DNA of 25,524 nt, taken from Hypsibius dujardini (taxonomy: Eukaryota; Tardigrada; Eutardigrada; Parachela; Hypsibiidae). Under the pieces are notes generated by a model. That model was not told the origin of the DNA and searched no databases. It saw nothing but the letters and a program-made list of their open reading frames with translations. The DNA lies in contig LRSR01011260.1 of assembly GCA_001579985.1 (NCBI GenBank), forward strand, positions 1 through 25,524, given 5' to 3'. The position numbers were made by a program, and so were the translations under genes. This document shows, one piece after another, positions 1-8,973 of the stretch; the stretch's first letter is position 1; each line of letters begins with the position of its first letter.

Positions 1-49
<49 letters not shown>

Positions 50-100
50 GGCAGACAGGCAGACAGGCAGACAGACAGACTGACTGACTGACTGACTGGT
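1..100. repeat. (AGAC)n / (TGAC)n microsatellite
   Basis: Nearly pure AGAC tetranucleotides from position 1 to about 80, passing into TGAC units to about 98. It probably lies in the intron upstream of the first visible SLC22 exon (acceptor at 226-227). It begins at the window edge, so its true length is unknown. Confidence 0.9.
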
Positions 101-227
101 GCAGATGTGTAGTCAGAGAGAATGGATATACAGAACCGGATCATTGCAGATAACTAGTCTCTTCTCGTCACATAACTCGCATACACTTCTAATTATGGTC
201 AGTGGTTTGAGTTTGTTTTCGTTTTAG

Positions 228-727
228 AAATTCCTCTTGAGAGTCGCCAAACTCAACGGTCGACCAGTCACTGCCGAATTCCGATCCCATCTTCCGGTGT
301 ACCTTCGCAAGGTCGATAAGGAGGATCACACGAAAACCCACTCCATCCTTGACCTATTCAAAACCCCCAACATGCGAAAAAAGACCCTTATTCTTGTCTT
401 TCTCAACATATGCAACAAGGGAGTCTCGCTCGGCTTGAATTACTACGCTCCGCTGTTGAGCAGCACCCCGCACTGGGACTCCTTCCTCAATGCCATCGTC
501 GAACTGCCGCCATACTTTTTTGCCAAGACTGCCTTCAACCGACTCGGTCGCCGTTTGTCGCTCTTTCTTGGCCTGTCCATCGGCGGCATGGCTTGTCTGA
601 CCACGTACGCCATCCCGGCTCATCTTACTGGCCCGTTCAATGTCATTCTCATGCTGTCGTTAATCGCCAAATTCTGCATAACATTTACCTATCTCGGTGG
701 GAAACTGTTCGAAGGTATAGTGGTGCA

Positions 728-771
<44 letters not shown>

Positions 772-1308
772 CGTTTGTCTGCGTGCTTGCTTCTCTGTAT
801 GTCTATCTGTCCATGTCTGTCTGTCTTTTCTCTTTGTTTTTCTAACTGCCTTTATCTTTCGGCAAAAGATGAGCAATTCCCAACAGTGGTCCGCGGTGAA
901 GGCCACTCAGTGGTCAGCGTCCTGTCCTCCTCCATCTCCTGCGGTGTTCCCTTCATTGTGGACCTCGGACACGCTTTCCGGATTCTGCCACTGTTGGTGT
1001 TTGGGAGTCTCTGTCTGTTGGCCGCGCTGTCTGTGTTTTTCCTGCCCGAGACGGCGCATCAGCGGTTGCCGCAGACTCTGGAAGATGGCGAACAGTTCGG
1101 AAAGAATCTCCCGTGGAGGGAAATGTTCCGATTGCTCCCGAGGAGGCTGCCACCGCCGTTACGGGCAAATGTACCGGCGGGGCACGGACCAACTGCAAAT
1201 GGTTCCGCTGCGGCGCCGCATGAGATGGAGAAACTGAATCCGACTGACTTGACTGATGGTACAAGTATGCTACCGAATGGTCCAGCATTAAAAACGTCAA
1301 TGGCCTGA
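228..1308 (+). CDS. SLC22-type organic ion transporter (MFS), C-terminal part, two exons
   Basis: Exons 228-714 and 869-1308; the 5' part lies outside the window. Exon 1 follows a TTTTAG acceptor and ends one base into a codon before GTATAG; exon 2 follows GCAAAAG and resumes in phase. The joined 308-residue fragment covers the end of the large cytoplasmic loop and about six membrane spans (TM7-TM12). Family marks are the loop motif NRLGRR after the second span, FPTVVRGEGHS before TM11, and LPET followed by LPQTLEDGEQFG after TM12, close to the usual SLC22 sequence LPET-x-LPETIEEAENFG. The spacing from TM10 to the FPTVVR motif matches the family, which supports this splice choice. Such proteins move organic cations, anions or carnitine across the plasma membrane; the substrate cannot be told from this half. 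The intron contains a GTCT microsatellite. Subfamily is not assigned. Confidence 0.88.
727..772. repeat. (GTCT)n microsatellite in the SLC22 intron
   Basis: About eleven TGTC/GTCT units fill the 5' part of the 154-bp intron 715-868, with degenerate GTCT continuing to about 830. The cysteine/leucine/serine-rich reading frames across it come only from the repeat. Confidence 0.9.
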
Positions 1309-1469
1309 CCAGTGAACTGGTTTACAATCTGCGCGTATATCGGGTGATTTCCTTTTCGGTGGTTTGATTTTAAGTCCCTTTTCTCCCTCCTTCCTTCCCT
1401 GTGTGATATCGGTTGCGACTCGAAGATTAATGTTTTGTGCCCATATTACTCTACTATTGATACCCTATG

Positions 1470-1730
1470 CTCGCGATCTCAAGGGACAGCTAAGCCCCGC
1501 CTCTCTCGGAATGGCCCTGCACTCGATTGAATGTTCAATCTGATTCACTCTTCTCTGATTGGCTGATTTCGTACAGCTTACTCGTTGTGCTCGATTGATT
1601 GATTGTACAGTTGTGCTTTTACGTATATTTCCCCCTACAGTGTTAAGTTGGTGAAGGGGACTGAAGAGGCACGACCCGGGTTGGTTAAAATTTACGGGCA
1701 GGGCAGAAAAGTGTCCCTTGAGATCGCGAG
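1470..1730. repeat. Inverted repeat, 19-bp perfect arms
   Basis: The arm at 1470-1488 (CTCGCGATCTCAAGGGACA) is exactly reverse-complemented at 1712-1730, enclosing 223 bp with no coding potential. This is consistent with a short non-autonomous DNA transposon (MITE). I could not find a convincing target-site duplication, and the match stops at both arm ends. Confidence 0.65.
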
Positions 1731-2020
1731 TACTAATTTAAAGAGTTTGTTTCCTTTTACCGCATTGGTCGGTCTTGAAATTGTTCTCGTAGTTATTAAC
1801 TTATTGTTGTTTTTGTTTTCGGTAACCGAGATCCAAGAGTCTCTTATTGTCACGCTGACACTGTCACGCAAACTGAAACACACGAAATGGTGGCTTGCTT
1901 TGGAGTAAACAAGAAATAATTGATATGAAGAGGAAATTGTTGAATTATGCATGACGCAGTCAAGCAATCAAGCAATCAATCTCAATCTAATGTTAGCGGA
2001 TTGAGTCGTTGTCTCACTCA

Positions 2021-2567
2021 CTTGTGAAAGAACGGAGATTCCCTCCCGATCGGAGTGGAGTTTTTTTCACAAATATCTGTCCATATATAATGATTTTACA
2101 TTAGGATCTCGGGCTGGAAATCACATCTGCGGTTTCAGACAAAAATAAGGAATAAAAATATTCCCGCAACCGGTTTGTGCTATGGCCGGGGTTTGATTGA
2201 TTGATTGATCAGCAACGTTTCCGAAGTTTCAATTTTTTTGATCCCAACCACTGTAAGACGTTTGATCCCAAAATTGTTGACACCTGCCCATTCCAAATTC
2301 GACTTTGATTCGATTGACATCAGCATCTTATTTGGATGCAAGGGGGCGGAGCTATGTGTCATTTCTCAATCTCAATCTCATTCTCAATCAATCAAGCCCC
2401 GGTCCATAGCACAAAGTGGTGCGGACATTTTTTTCTCTGTATTTTTTGGAAACCGCAGATGTGATTTCCAGCCCGAGATCCTAATGTAAAATCATGATAT
2501 ATGGACAGATATTTGAGAGAGAAAAAAACCCACTCCGATCGGGAGGGAATCTCCGTTCTTTCCTAAG
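2021..2567. mobile_element. Foldback (MITE-like) element, arms of about 185 bp
   Basis: The left arm 2021-2207 and right arm 2385-2567 are reverse complements with small indels. They share, in mirror order, a GAAAGAACGGAGATTCCCTC block, a CCGATCGGAGTGG block, a TACATTAGGATCTCGGGCTG block, AAATCACATCTGCGGTTTC, and an inner TTTGTGCTATGG followed by a GATT run. A 177-bp centre separates the arms. The small frames inside do not resemble a transposase. The AATAAA at 2151 lies inside the left arm and should not be read as a gene-end signal without transcript data. Confidence 0.8.
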
Positions 2568-2666
2568 TCAGGGGTCGAGGCCATTTGGGGCTGTTTTTTA
2601 CCGCACGGGGAGTGTACTGGCCATTTGTAGTTACAGTACAGTGCTCTCGAATTGACATAGCCATTG

Positions 2667-2672
2667 AATAAA
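2667..2672 (+). terminator. Possible poly(A) signal AATAAA
   Basis: The only canonical plus-strand AATAAA between the SLC22 stop and XRCC1 that lies outside the foldback element. Assigning it to the SLC22 transcript is inference; it would imply a 3' UTR of about 1.36 kb. Confidence 0.25.
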
Positions 2673-2905
2673 CTTATGAAGGAAAGAAAAACGTGGATGT
2701 CTTAAAAGATCTACTGATCAATCAAGTAATCAATCAAAGGAGCGGCTTGCTCAAGTTGTTTTGTTCTGTCTCAGGGGGTGGGGCTTGGGGCGTGTGGGCG
2801 TAGCTTCGTCAGCACTAATCAGTTTGGAAATTGAGAATCTAAACGTGCGGAAACAAGCTTGGAAAATCTTTTGTTTACAACGCAGTGAGCTCATCCCCTT
2901 CACGG

Positions 2906-2913
2906 TATTTAAG
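2906..2913 (+). promoter_or_regulatory. Possible TATA-like element upstream of XRCC1
   Basis: TATTTAAG lies 66 bp before the predicted XRCC1 ATG, a workable distance for a TATA box with a short 5' UTR. No initiator or other core element was recognised, and many repair genes lack TATA boxes, so this is weak. Confidence 0.2.
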
Positions 2914-2978
2914 AGGCGAGTTTTTCCTTATTTTTCGGATTTCGTGGGGGCAGTTTTGCGCTCGCCGTGGCTGAAAAA

Positions 2979-3957
2979 ATGGCATCGGATGGCCCCCTTG
3001 ATTTCACCGTAGTGGACTTCAGCAGCGAAGACGCTGTGAGTTTTGAAATTTTGAATTCAAACGTTCGACGTTTTCTTTTCGTGTGACATCCACCAACCAT
3101 TTCGATTGGTTTTGAGTAGGAAAATCCCGCAACTACCTTGTTGAACACGGAAGATGAGGATGCGGGTTGGCGTGGAGCGGTGGCGGGAGCGCCGCAAGAA
3201 TTCGTCGTTATTCAGGTTAGTACATTGTTGTGAGTGGATCGTCGATAGATTGATTGATTGGTACGAAGTTGCGTTTGATTTCTTCAGCTGCAGTTCAGGT
3301 GCTTGATCGATTGATTTGAATGAAGATATTATTTTTCCGTAAGTAATTTTAAAACAAATTATCCTTTAAGTATCGATTAATTTTTTTGGGATTTTAAGTA
3401 GAAAAAATGATGTATTCTATTCAAAATCTAAATATGATGCATATTTGAACAACACGATTATTTGACTGAAATTAAATGACGTAGACGTGCTGGATCGGTT
3501 GATTGATTGATTGCCCTGCGGTTAGTTGGACAAGCCATCGTTCATGTCCTCCATCAAAGTACGGAACAATTTCTCTGGACTCCTGGAAGTTTTGGGACGG
3601 AGATCGGACTCAAAGTCTGGGAAATGGGAGGCTGTCACAGCCAAGACGTCGCTGATGACTCCCATCGACAGCCGCGGCAAGAAGAACGGCAATGTGCAGC
3701 GTGATCTCCCGCTAAAGCCGGAAGCGTCCGGGCACACGTGGGATAAACTGAAATTCGTCTGCATGCAACCGTTTAACAAGGAGATCTCCTATGGCCTCAC
3801 CGGAATTGAAATTCAGGTAATCAGTTTTAAAGCTTAACTTGTTTTTCCAATGTGTTTCCGCTTGATTGATTGATTGACATCTGATTGATTGATTGACAGC
3901 AAATTGATTGAGTGATAGCTGATTGATTGATAGACAGCAAATTGACTGATTGATAGC

Positions 3958-3988
<31 letters not shown>

Positions 3989-6900
3989 CAGCTAATTGAT
4001 TGATTGATTGACAGCGGATTGATTGACTGATTGACAGCTTATGCGGTTTCTTTGATAGGCGGCAACTGCAACATCTAACGGTACATCCAACAAATTGCCA
4101 GCCGGTATCGTACTGAAGAAGAAGGAGAAGAGCGACGTCGTCATTGAACCTGGCAGCCTTTTCGCATCGTCATCAGCGACTGGAGACGTCCCCGACAAGA
4201 GAGCCTCAAAGAGAGCGAAATCACCGGGAGTTTCCTCGTCCAACGGCACCCCCCCTTTACCTCAGGACGAAGACGAGGACGATACAGAAGTAGTGGTGGC
4301 CTCGTCAACGCGTACCAAGCCCACAAGCCCCAAGAAGGACCGTGTGGCCGCTGCTGACCGACCACTCCGGGTCGGAAAACGCGGAAAAAATGCCCAAAAG
4401 GACGACGCGACTGAAGATGAGGATGACAAGCCTTCCACCTCGCGCTCGATTGGATCCCGAAAGCAGGCTGCTAAGAAGGCTTCCCCCGCGAAGCTTTTCC
4501 CGGCGAAGAGTAAAGGACGGGCCACGAAGAAACCGGTGAAGGATGAATCTGATTCGGAAGAGGACGAGGAGGAGGAGGAGGAGGAGGAGGAGGACCAAGA
4601 GGAGGACGATGAGCCGAAAAGCAAGAAAAGTAAGAAAGGTGGCAAGCACGGCTCTCCTGGCAAAGCAGTGAAGTCACCGAAGAAGGGCAGACCAAAACGG
4701 AAGGTTGATTCCGATTCTGATGACGAAGACGCGCCGTCGACGTCCAGGGGGAAGAAGAAGAATGGTGGTGTCAAGCGGAAGAAAGGAGATGATTCTTCCG
4801 ATGAGGACGAAGAAGACGAGCAACAGACTAAAGCGAAGAAGAAACCGGCTCCCAAAAACGGTAAATGTTTTCTGTCAGTGTTGAGGGATGTTGCAACAAA
4901 CAACAGAAGGACCTCTCTGATTTAATTTCAGTTTGATTTTGATTTGAAAATTTATATGCAGTCAGTGTGAAACATTGATTCATGAAACCGAAAAACTCGG
5001 TCAACCTTTTTTAAATCGATGTGAATCGAATGGAATGGAATACCTGAATGGAATTTCAAGTTTGATGCCATCCTCAAATTGTTCCAGTTTACGTGGCAAT
5101 ACATCGAATTAACGTGTTCTATAGGGAACAACGCGAACTTGCAGCAGGTTATGGAAGGCTGTATCCTGGCTCTCTCGGGATTTATCAACCCGGAACGTGG
5201 GCAGCTCCGGGAGAAGGTGCTGGAGATGGGTGGGAAGTACCGGCCAGACTGGTCCACAGAATGCACTCACCTTGTGTAAGCCAGTCATTTTGTCAACTCT
5301 TAATGCCCACTGTCGGTTTAACCTCGCCCGGCTTTATAGGTGTGCGGTGGCGGGGACCCCGAAGTTCGAACAAGCTCGGGCGGCTGGAGGCCGAATCGTC
5401 CGGAAGGAATGGATCGACGACTGCCACGCCAACAAACGAATGGTCCCCTGGAGGACTTACATGCTGCGGCCGAATGTCGCCGCAACCGACCTGGATGCGG
5501 ATGGTTCGTCCTAATCCGGGAAAGAGTGACGGACCTTTGAGGTCTTCAGTTTGGGATTTTGCTTTTGCAGATGAAGCAGCGGAAGAGGCCGAAGACGCTA
5601 AAAACGATGAGGAGGAGGAATGGGGTGAGTGCCGCGTGAGTCGGAGTAATAAAGGGACAATGTGCCTTTCCGTCATCGACGTGTTTGAATATGATTGTGC
5701 ATGAATATGCATTAAAATTAATCCCCAAGTTTATGTAAATAGAATTGTTATATATTTATTTAAAAGAAAAACCGGAGGTTTGGCATTTAATATTTGATTT
5801 ATGTTAACCCTCATATTTAGAGTAAATTTTGGGACTTCCAGATAAAAAGGTACCTTTATATATTGGAATATTTATTTTTCTAATTTTAGATATAGAACAT
5901 GTTTTATTTAAAAACGAAAAGCCGGGTTTCCAACAGTTTAAATATCGTTAATTTGGCGTACCGATATTGCGTCCTCCCGACATTCTGTCCCGCCCGACTC
6001 TGTCCCCAGACATTCTGTCCTCCCGACATTCTGTCCCCAGACATTCTGTCCTGCCCGAATCTGTCCCGCCCGACTCTGTCCCCAGACATTCTGTCCTCTC
6101 GACATTCTGTCCCGCCCGACTCAGTCCCCAGACATTCTGTCCTCTCGACATTCTGTCCCGCCCGACTCTGTTCCGCGCGACTCTGTTCCAGACATTGTGG
6201 CCGTGGACATTCTATTGTCATAGACATCATGAGGTGGATAGACTGTCCCCAGACATTCTACCCTACAGACATTGTGGCATGGTAAAGAAACTGCCTACAG
6301 ACAGTCGGGTTGTGGATATACTGACTTCAGACCAATTCTCTCTGAGCCGGTCTTGAAGTGTCTCGCTAAAAATTGAAATGAACGTTTGAGCTGTCCCCAA
6401 TGGTTTCCATTTTTCTTTTAACTTTTGTATGAGGGATTCCTGGGTACTATTCGCTCGCGTAGGTTTTGGTATTTACTGCTCCATGATTCTTTTGCCAGTA
6501 ACCCTTCGAGGTGGAGCTCATTTTTATTTTTAGCAATATTTTACATTTATAGTTTTACGAGGGCGCATATAAGTTCATTTAAGGACATAATGTCTGGGAA
6601 GACAATGTCTGCAGACAGGACATCGAGTATGACGGACACTGTATCCTTAGGACACAAACGTCCGCCGGACGGAACAAAATATCTGAAAGACATTGTCTGA
6701 AGAACACAATGTCTGACGGATTGGACACAAATGTCCGAGAGACACAATGTCGTGCGGACACAATGTCGGGGGACACAATGTCCAACAGACACAATGTCGG
6801 GAGACACAATGTCCAGCAGACACAATGTCGGGGGACGCAATGTCTAGGGACGCGACGCTGTTGAGTGTTGAGGAAAGGCATCTGACCTGTTAATCTCATG

Positions 6901-8168
6901 CCTTTCAGCACCCGACGCGGCCGATTCATCCGGCGGGGAGGAGAGTGAGCATGATGATGAAAGTGGATCAGAGGTGCTGTCGGAAGAGTTGTCCGGCTCG
7001 GAAGGATCGCTTGTGGAGGACGACGAAGATGCTGAATTGGCCGAGACAGATGAGGTCAGCCTTCTTTAGACGCAAAGCATTTGTCAATCCGAAAGTCTTT
7101 TCCACGTGGCGATAGATCTTATGCTCACTGGGCTGCTGGCTTACCCTTGCAACCTACTTCGGGCTGTTAATGTGTTTTTTTTCTCCAGGAGGACGAGGAC
7201 CTGGACATGGACATGACGCCGCCGCCGAGCAGCAAGAAAGCCAAGCCGAAAATCCCGAAGAAACGCAGGAATAAAGGAGCACGGTTTGACGAGAGCGACT
7301 CGGACAGCGAGCACTCGCTCCACCTCACTGATTCGGAAGAGGCTGACATACCCGACAAGGATTTTGTCCCGCGTAAACGTCCGCTCTTTCGCAGCATGGC
7401 CTTCTTCCTTTACGGTGACTTCCCCGAAGCGGAGAAGTTGAAGCTGACCAAGACGATCGAAAGTCTGGCGGGAACGGTGCATGACAGCAGTGACGACGCC
7501 ATCACGCACTGTGTGACCACGGCTGAATGGTGCCCGGAATTCGAAGAGGTTCGTTTCACCTTGGATTTTCCTACGTTTCTCTCTGAATTTAGACAATTTT
7601 GATGATTTATTCCCCTTAAGGTAATTAAGTCATGCAGATCAATTCTAATTAACCGGCAATTTAAATCATTTTTATTTCATCTTTCTCCTTGTGACTGTAT
7701 TTCTCGGTTTAAATGTATCACAATAAATATACTTGGCGTTAATAATACAGATTTATTCCACTTACTGTATTGCCTCGATAGATAGCGACAGCGCACGGGT
7801 CACGTGACGTAATAGGCATGCGAGGTACAGGCAGGGCACACGCTAACGATTGGGGGGGGGACCAATTTAACGTCACTCAGCTCGTGCGTTGTCGCTATCT
7901 ATCGAGGGAATACAGTACATGATCAATTCCCATAAAACCTTTAATTTCTATATATATATATAAAAATATATTTGTTTATTTTATGTTGATTCTCAGAAAT
8001 TATTTTATTAGTTAATAAATAATGGAAGAGGGAGGTGCTTGATTTCAGGCAATGCGAGAGAATCCTGGCCTGATGATTGTCACGCCCAAGTGGATTGTGG
8101 AGTGTGCTGAGGGAATGAATTTGCTGGACGCCCGAAAATACAAGCCGACCCGGCCAGAAGCGTCCTAA
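2979..8168 (+). CDS. XRCC1: DNA single-strand break repair scaffold XRCC1, complete, ten exons
   Basis: Exons: 2979-3035, 3120-3215, 3526-3816, 4059-4860, 5125-5275, 5340-5503, 5571-5624, 6909-7054, 7189-7548, 8049-8168. All junctions are GT/AG and phase-consistent, giving 746 aa. Residues about 1-150 form the XRCC1 N-terminal domain, which binds DNA polymerase beta in the family (VVDFSSEDA near the start, WDKLKFVCMQPFNKEISYGL near its end). Residues about 150-415 are a Lys/Ser/Glu-rich linker with acidic serine clusters. BRCT1 (about 416-505) carries LSGFINPERGQLREK, KYRPDW and GGRIVRKEWIDDC and is the PARP/poly(ADP-ribose)-binding domain in homologues. A second acidic linker follows. BRCT2 (about 649-740) has FFLYGDFPEAEK, ITHCVTTAEW and VTPKWIVEC and pairs with DNA ligase III in homologues. 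It acts in the nucleus in base-excision and single-strand break repair. Human XRCC1 is 633 aa; the extra length is linker. It ends 805 bp from the convergent NDUFB6 stop. Confidence 0.95.
3859..4037. repeat. (GATT)n array with GACAGC interruptions, XRCC1 intron 3
   Basis: Runs of GATT/TTGA separated at irregular steps by GACAGC or ATAGCT words make up most of the 242-bp intron 3817-4058. The array ends about 20 bp before the exon 4 acceptor. Confidence 0.85.
5970..6265. repeat. TGTCC/GACATTCTGTCC minisatellite, left cluster, XRCC1 intron 7
   Basis: Irregular tandem repetition of GACATTCTGTCC alternating with CGCCCGACTCTGTCCCCA. Each core has the imperfect palindrome GACA-N3-TGTC. It sits in the 1,284-bp intron 5625-6908. 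The proline/serine-rich frames across it are repeat artefacts. Confidence 0.85.
6590..6845. repeat. GGACACAATGTC minisatellite, right cluster, XRCC1 intron 7
   Basis: A dozen or so copies of GACA(C/G)AATGTC with GGGGA or CAGCA linkers. It is related in reverse complement to the left cluster, and each core is again GACA-N3-TGTC. It ends about 65 bp before the exon 8 acceptor at 6907-6908. Confidence 0.85.
7763..7917. mobile_element. Short MITE-like hairpin element in XRCC1 intron 9
   Basis: The 35-bp arms 7763-7797 and 7883-7917 are reverse complements with two mismatches (33/35). Both outer ends read TA, as expected for a Tc1/mariner-type TA target duplication. The centre is 85 bp and includes a nine-base G run near 7852. 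It lies in the intron between the two exons that encode BRCT2. Confidence 0.75.
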
Positions 8169-8444
8169 TCTTGTCCGCGTAAACCAAATATTTGTCCCAC
8201 TTGTGGGGATCCAGCACGCGATTACATTTTGCCTTTTTTGTGCTGACTTCTTACAAGCCTCCATTGTTTTAAAATAACGCCACCTAAATCACAATTGAAT
8301 TGTACAATTTTTCTCGTCTCCAAGTAGCTAGCTCTTGCTTTTTCACAGCCAGCCTCAGTGTCTGTACTCAAACAGTACATCGTATAACACAATGGCTACA
8401 GTTATTTCATCCCTTGTAGTGTGTCGGGCCCAATAGCACCTCGG

Positions 8445-8767
8445 CTATTTTACCCCTCCCTGGGGCCCAATAGAACCCTGGCTATTTGCCCCTCCCATGC
8501 TGCCCGCTCGTCCGCTCCCATGCTGCCCGTCTCTCCGTCCGTCCGTCGTCCATCCGTCTCTCTGTTGTTCGTTCATCCGCTATCCGTTCAGTCGTTGCCC
8601 GTTGTTCGACCATGTGTCCGACAAAGGACGGACGGTCAACGGACGGACAGACGAACAACGCACGGATGGACAACGGATGACGGACGGACGGACGGACGGA
8701 CGGGCGGACAACATGGGAAGGGTAAAATGGCCGGGGTAAAATGGCCAAAAAGGGGGGTAAAGTAGCC
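8445..8767. repeat. Imperfect foldback built on GTCC/GGAC and GGCYATTTTACCC
   Basis: The left half (ACCTCGGCTATTTTACCCC, then CCATGCTGCCCG and CCGTCCGTCCGTC) is mirrored by the right half (GACGGACGGACGG, GGACAACATGGGAAGG, GGTAAAATGGCC, GGTAAAGTAGCC). Arms are about 150 bp with many mismatches and a centre near 8610. The arginine/serine/proline-rich frames on both strands reflect the repeat. Whether it is a transposon remnant or a local palindrome is unknown. Confidence 0.7.
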
Positions 8768-8883
8768 ACTCCATAATACAATTCCACACTCCGGCTTCAT
8801 CTCGGGGTCAAAACTCTTCAAAGCTAATTTACATAACAATATAATCACACACATTCATAAGTGGCAGGGTAAAACACAAAAGT

Positions 8884-8973
8884 TCAAACGCAAACCACTC
8901 CGCTAATAAGTGTTGCTGCTAGACCCACCGTCATCACAGAGAACGTCGCGCCGGCCAGGGTGTGGCCATCCAT
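8884..8973 (-). CDS. Candidate 29-residue hydrophobic ORF directly after the NDUFB6 stop
   Basis: The NDUFB6 TGA is immediately followed by ATG in the same frame. The following 29 codons, closed by TGA at 8884-8886, encode MDGHTLAGATFSVMTVGLAA followed by TLISGVVCV, essentially a single membrane span. Codons are GC-rich (CTG, GCC, GGC, ACG, GTG) like real exons here and unlike the surrounding spacer. It could be a second small protein on the same transcript, a readthrough tail, part of an alternative last exon, or chance. No homologue is recognised. Confidence 0.3.
   Translation of the reverse strand: MDGHTLAGATFSVMTVGLAATLISGVVCV

Larger units (their letters stand above)
1309..2978. other. 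Spacer between the SLC22 gene and XRCC1
   Basis: No convincing exon on either strand. It holds the presumed 3' UTR of the SLC22 gene, a 19-bp inverted repeat (1470-1730), a long foldback element (2021-2567) and the XRCC1 5' region. Short GATT/AATC runs are scattered through it. An AATAAA at 2667-2672 is a possible distal poly(A) signal for the SLC22 transcript, but it lies 1.36 kb past the stop. Confidence 0.6.
8169..8973. other. Convergent spacer between the XRCC1 and NDUFB6 stops
   Basis: Both flanking genes end here. It holds the XRCC1 3' UTR, a GTCC/GGAC foldback (8445-8767) and the proximal NDUFB6 3' region with a mini-ORF (8884-8973). I saw no canonical AATAAA for either gene, so the transcript ends are undefined. 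Confidence 0.6.

Noticed and set aside
2180-2489. Short frames within the 2021-2567 foldback as a transposase remnant
   Set aside because: They are under 100 codons with no catalytic motif, and the two strands overlap one another.
4262-4903. 213-codon minus-strand frame rich in serine and phenylalanine
   Set aside because: It is the antisense of XRCC1 exon 4, whose acidic/lysine-rich codons read as serine and phenylalanine on the other strand.
5899-6356. Proline/serine-rich frames of about 128 codons in XRCC1 intron 7
   Set aside because: They are produced by the TGTCC minisatellite and would break the phase-consistent XRCC1 joins on both sides.
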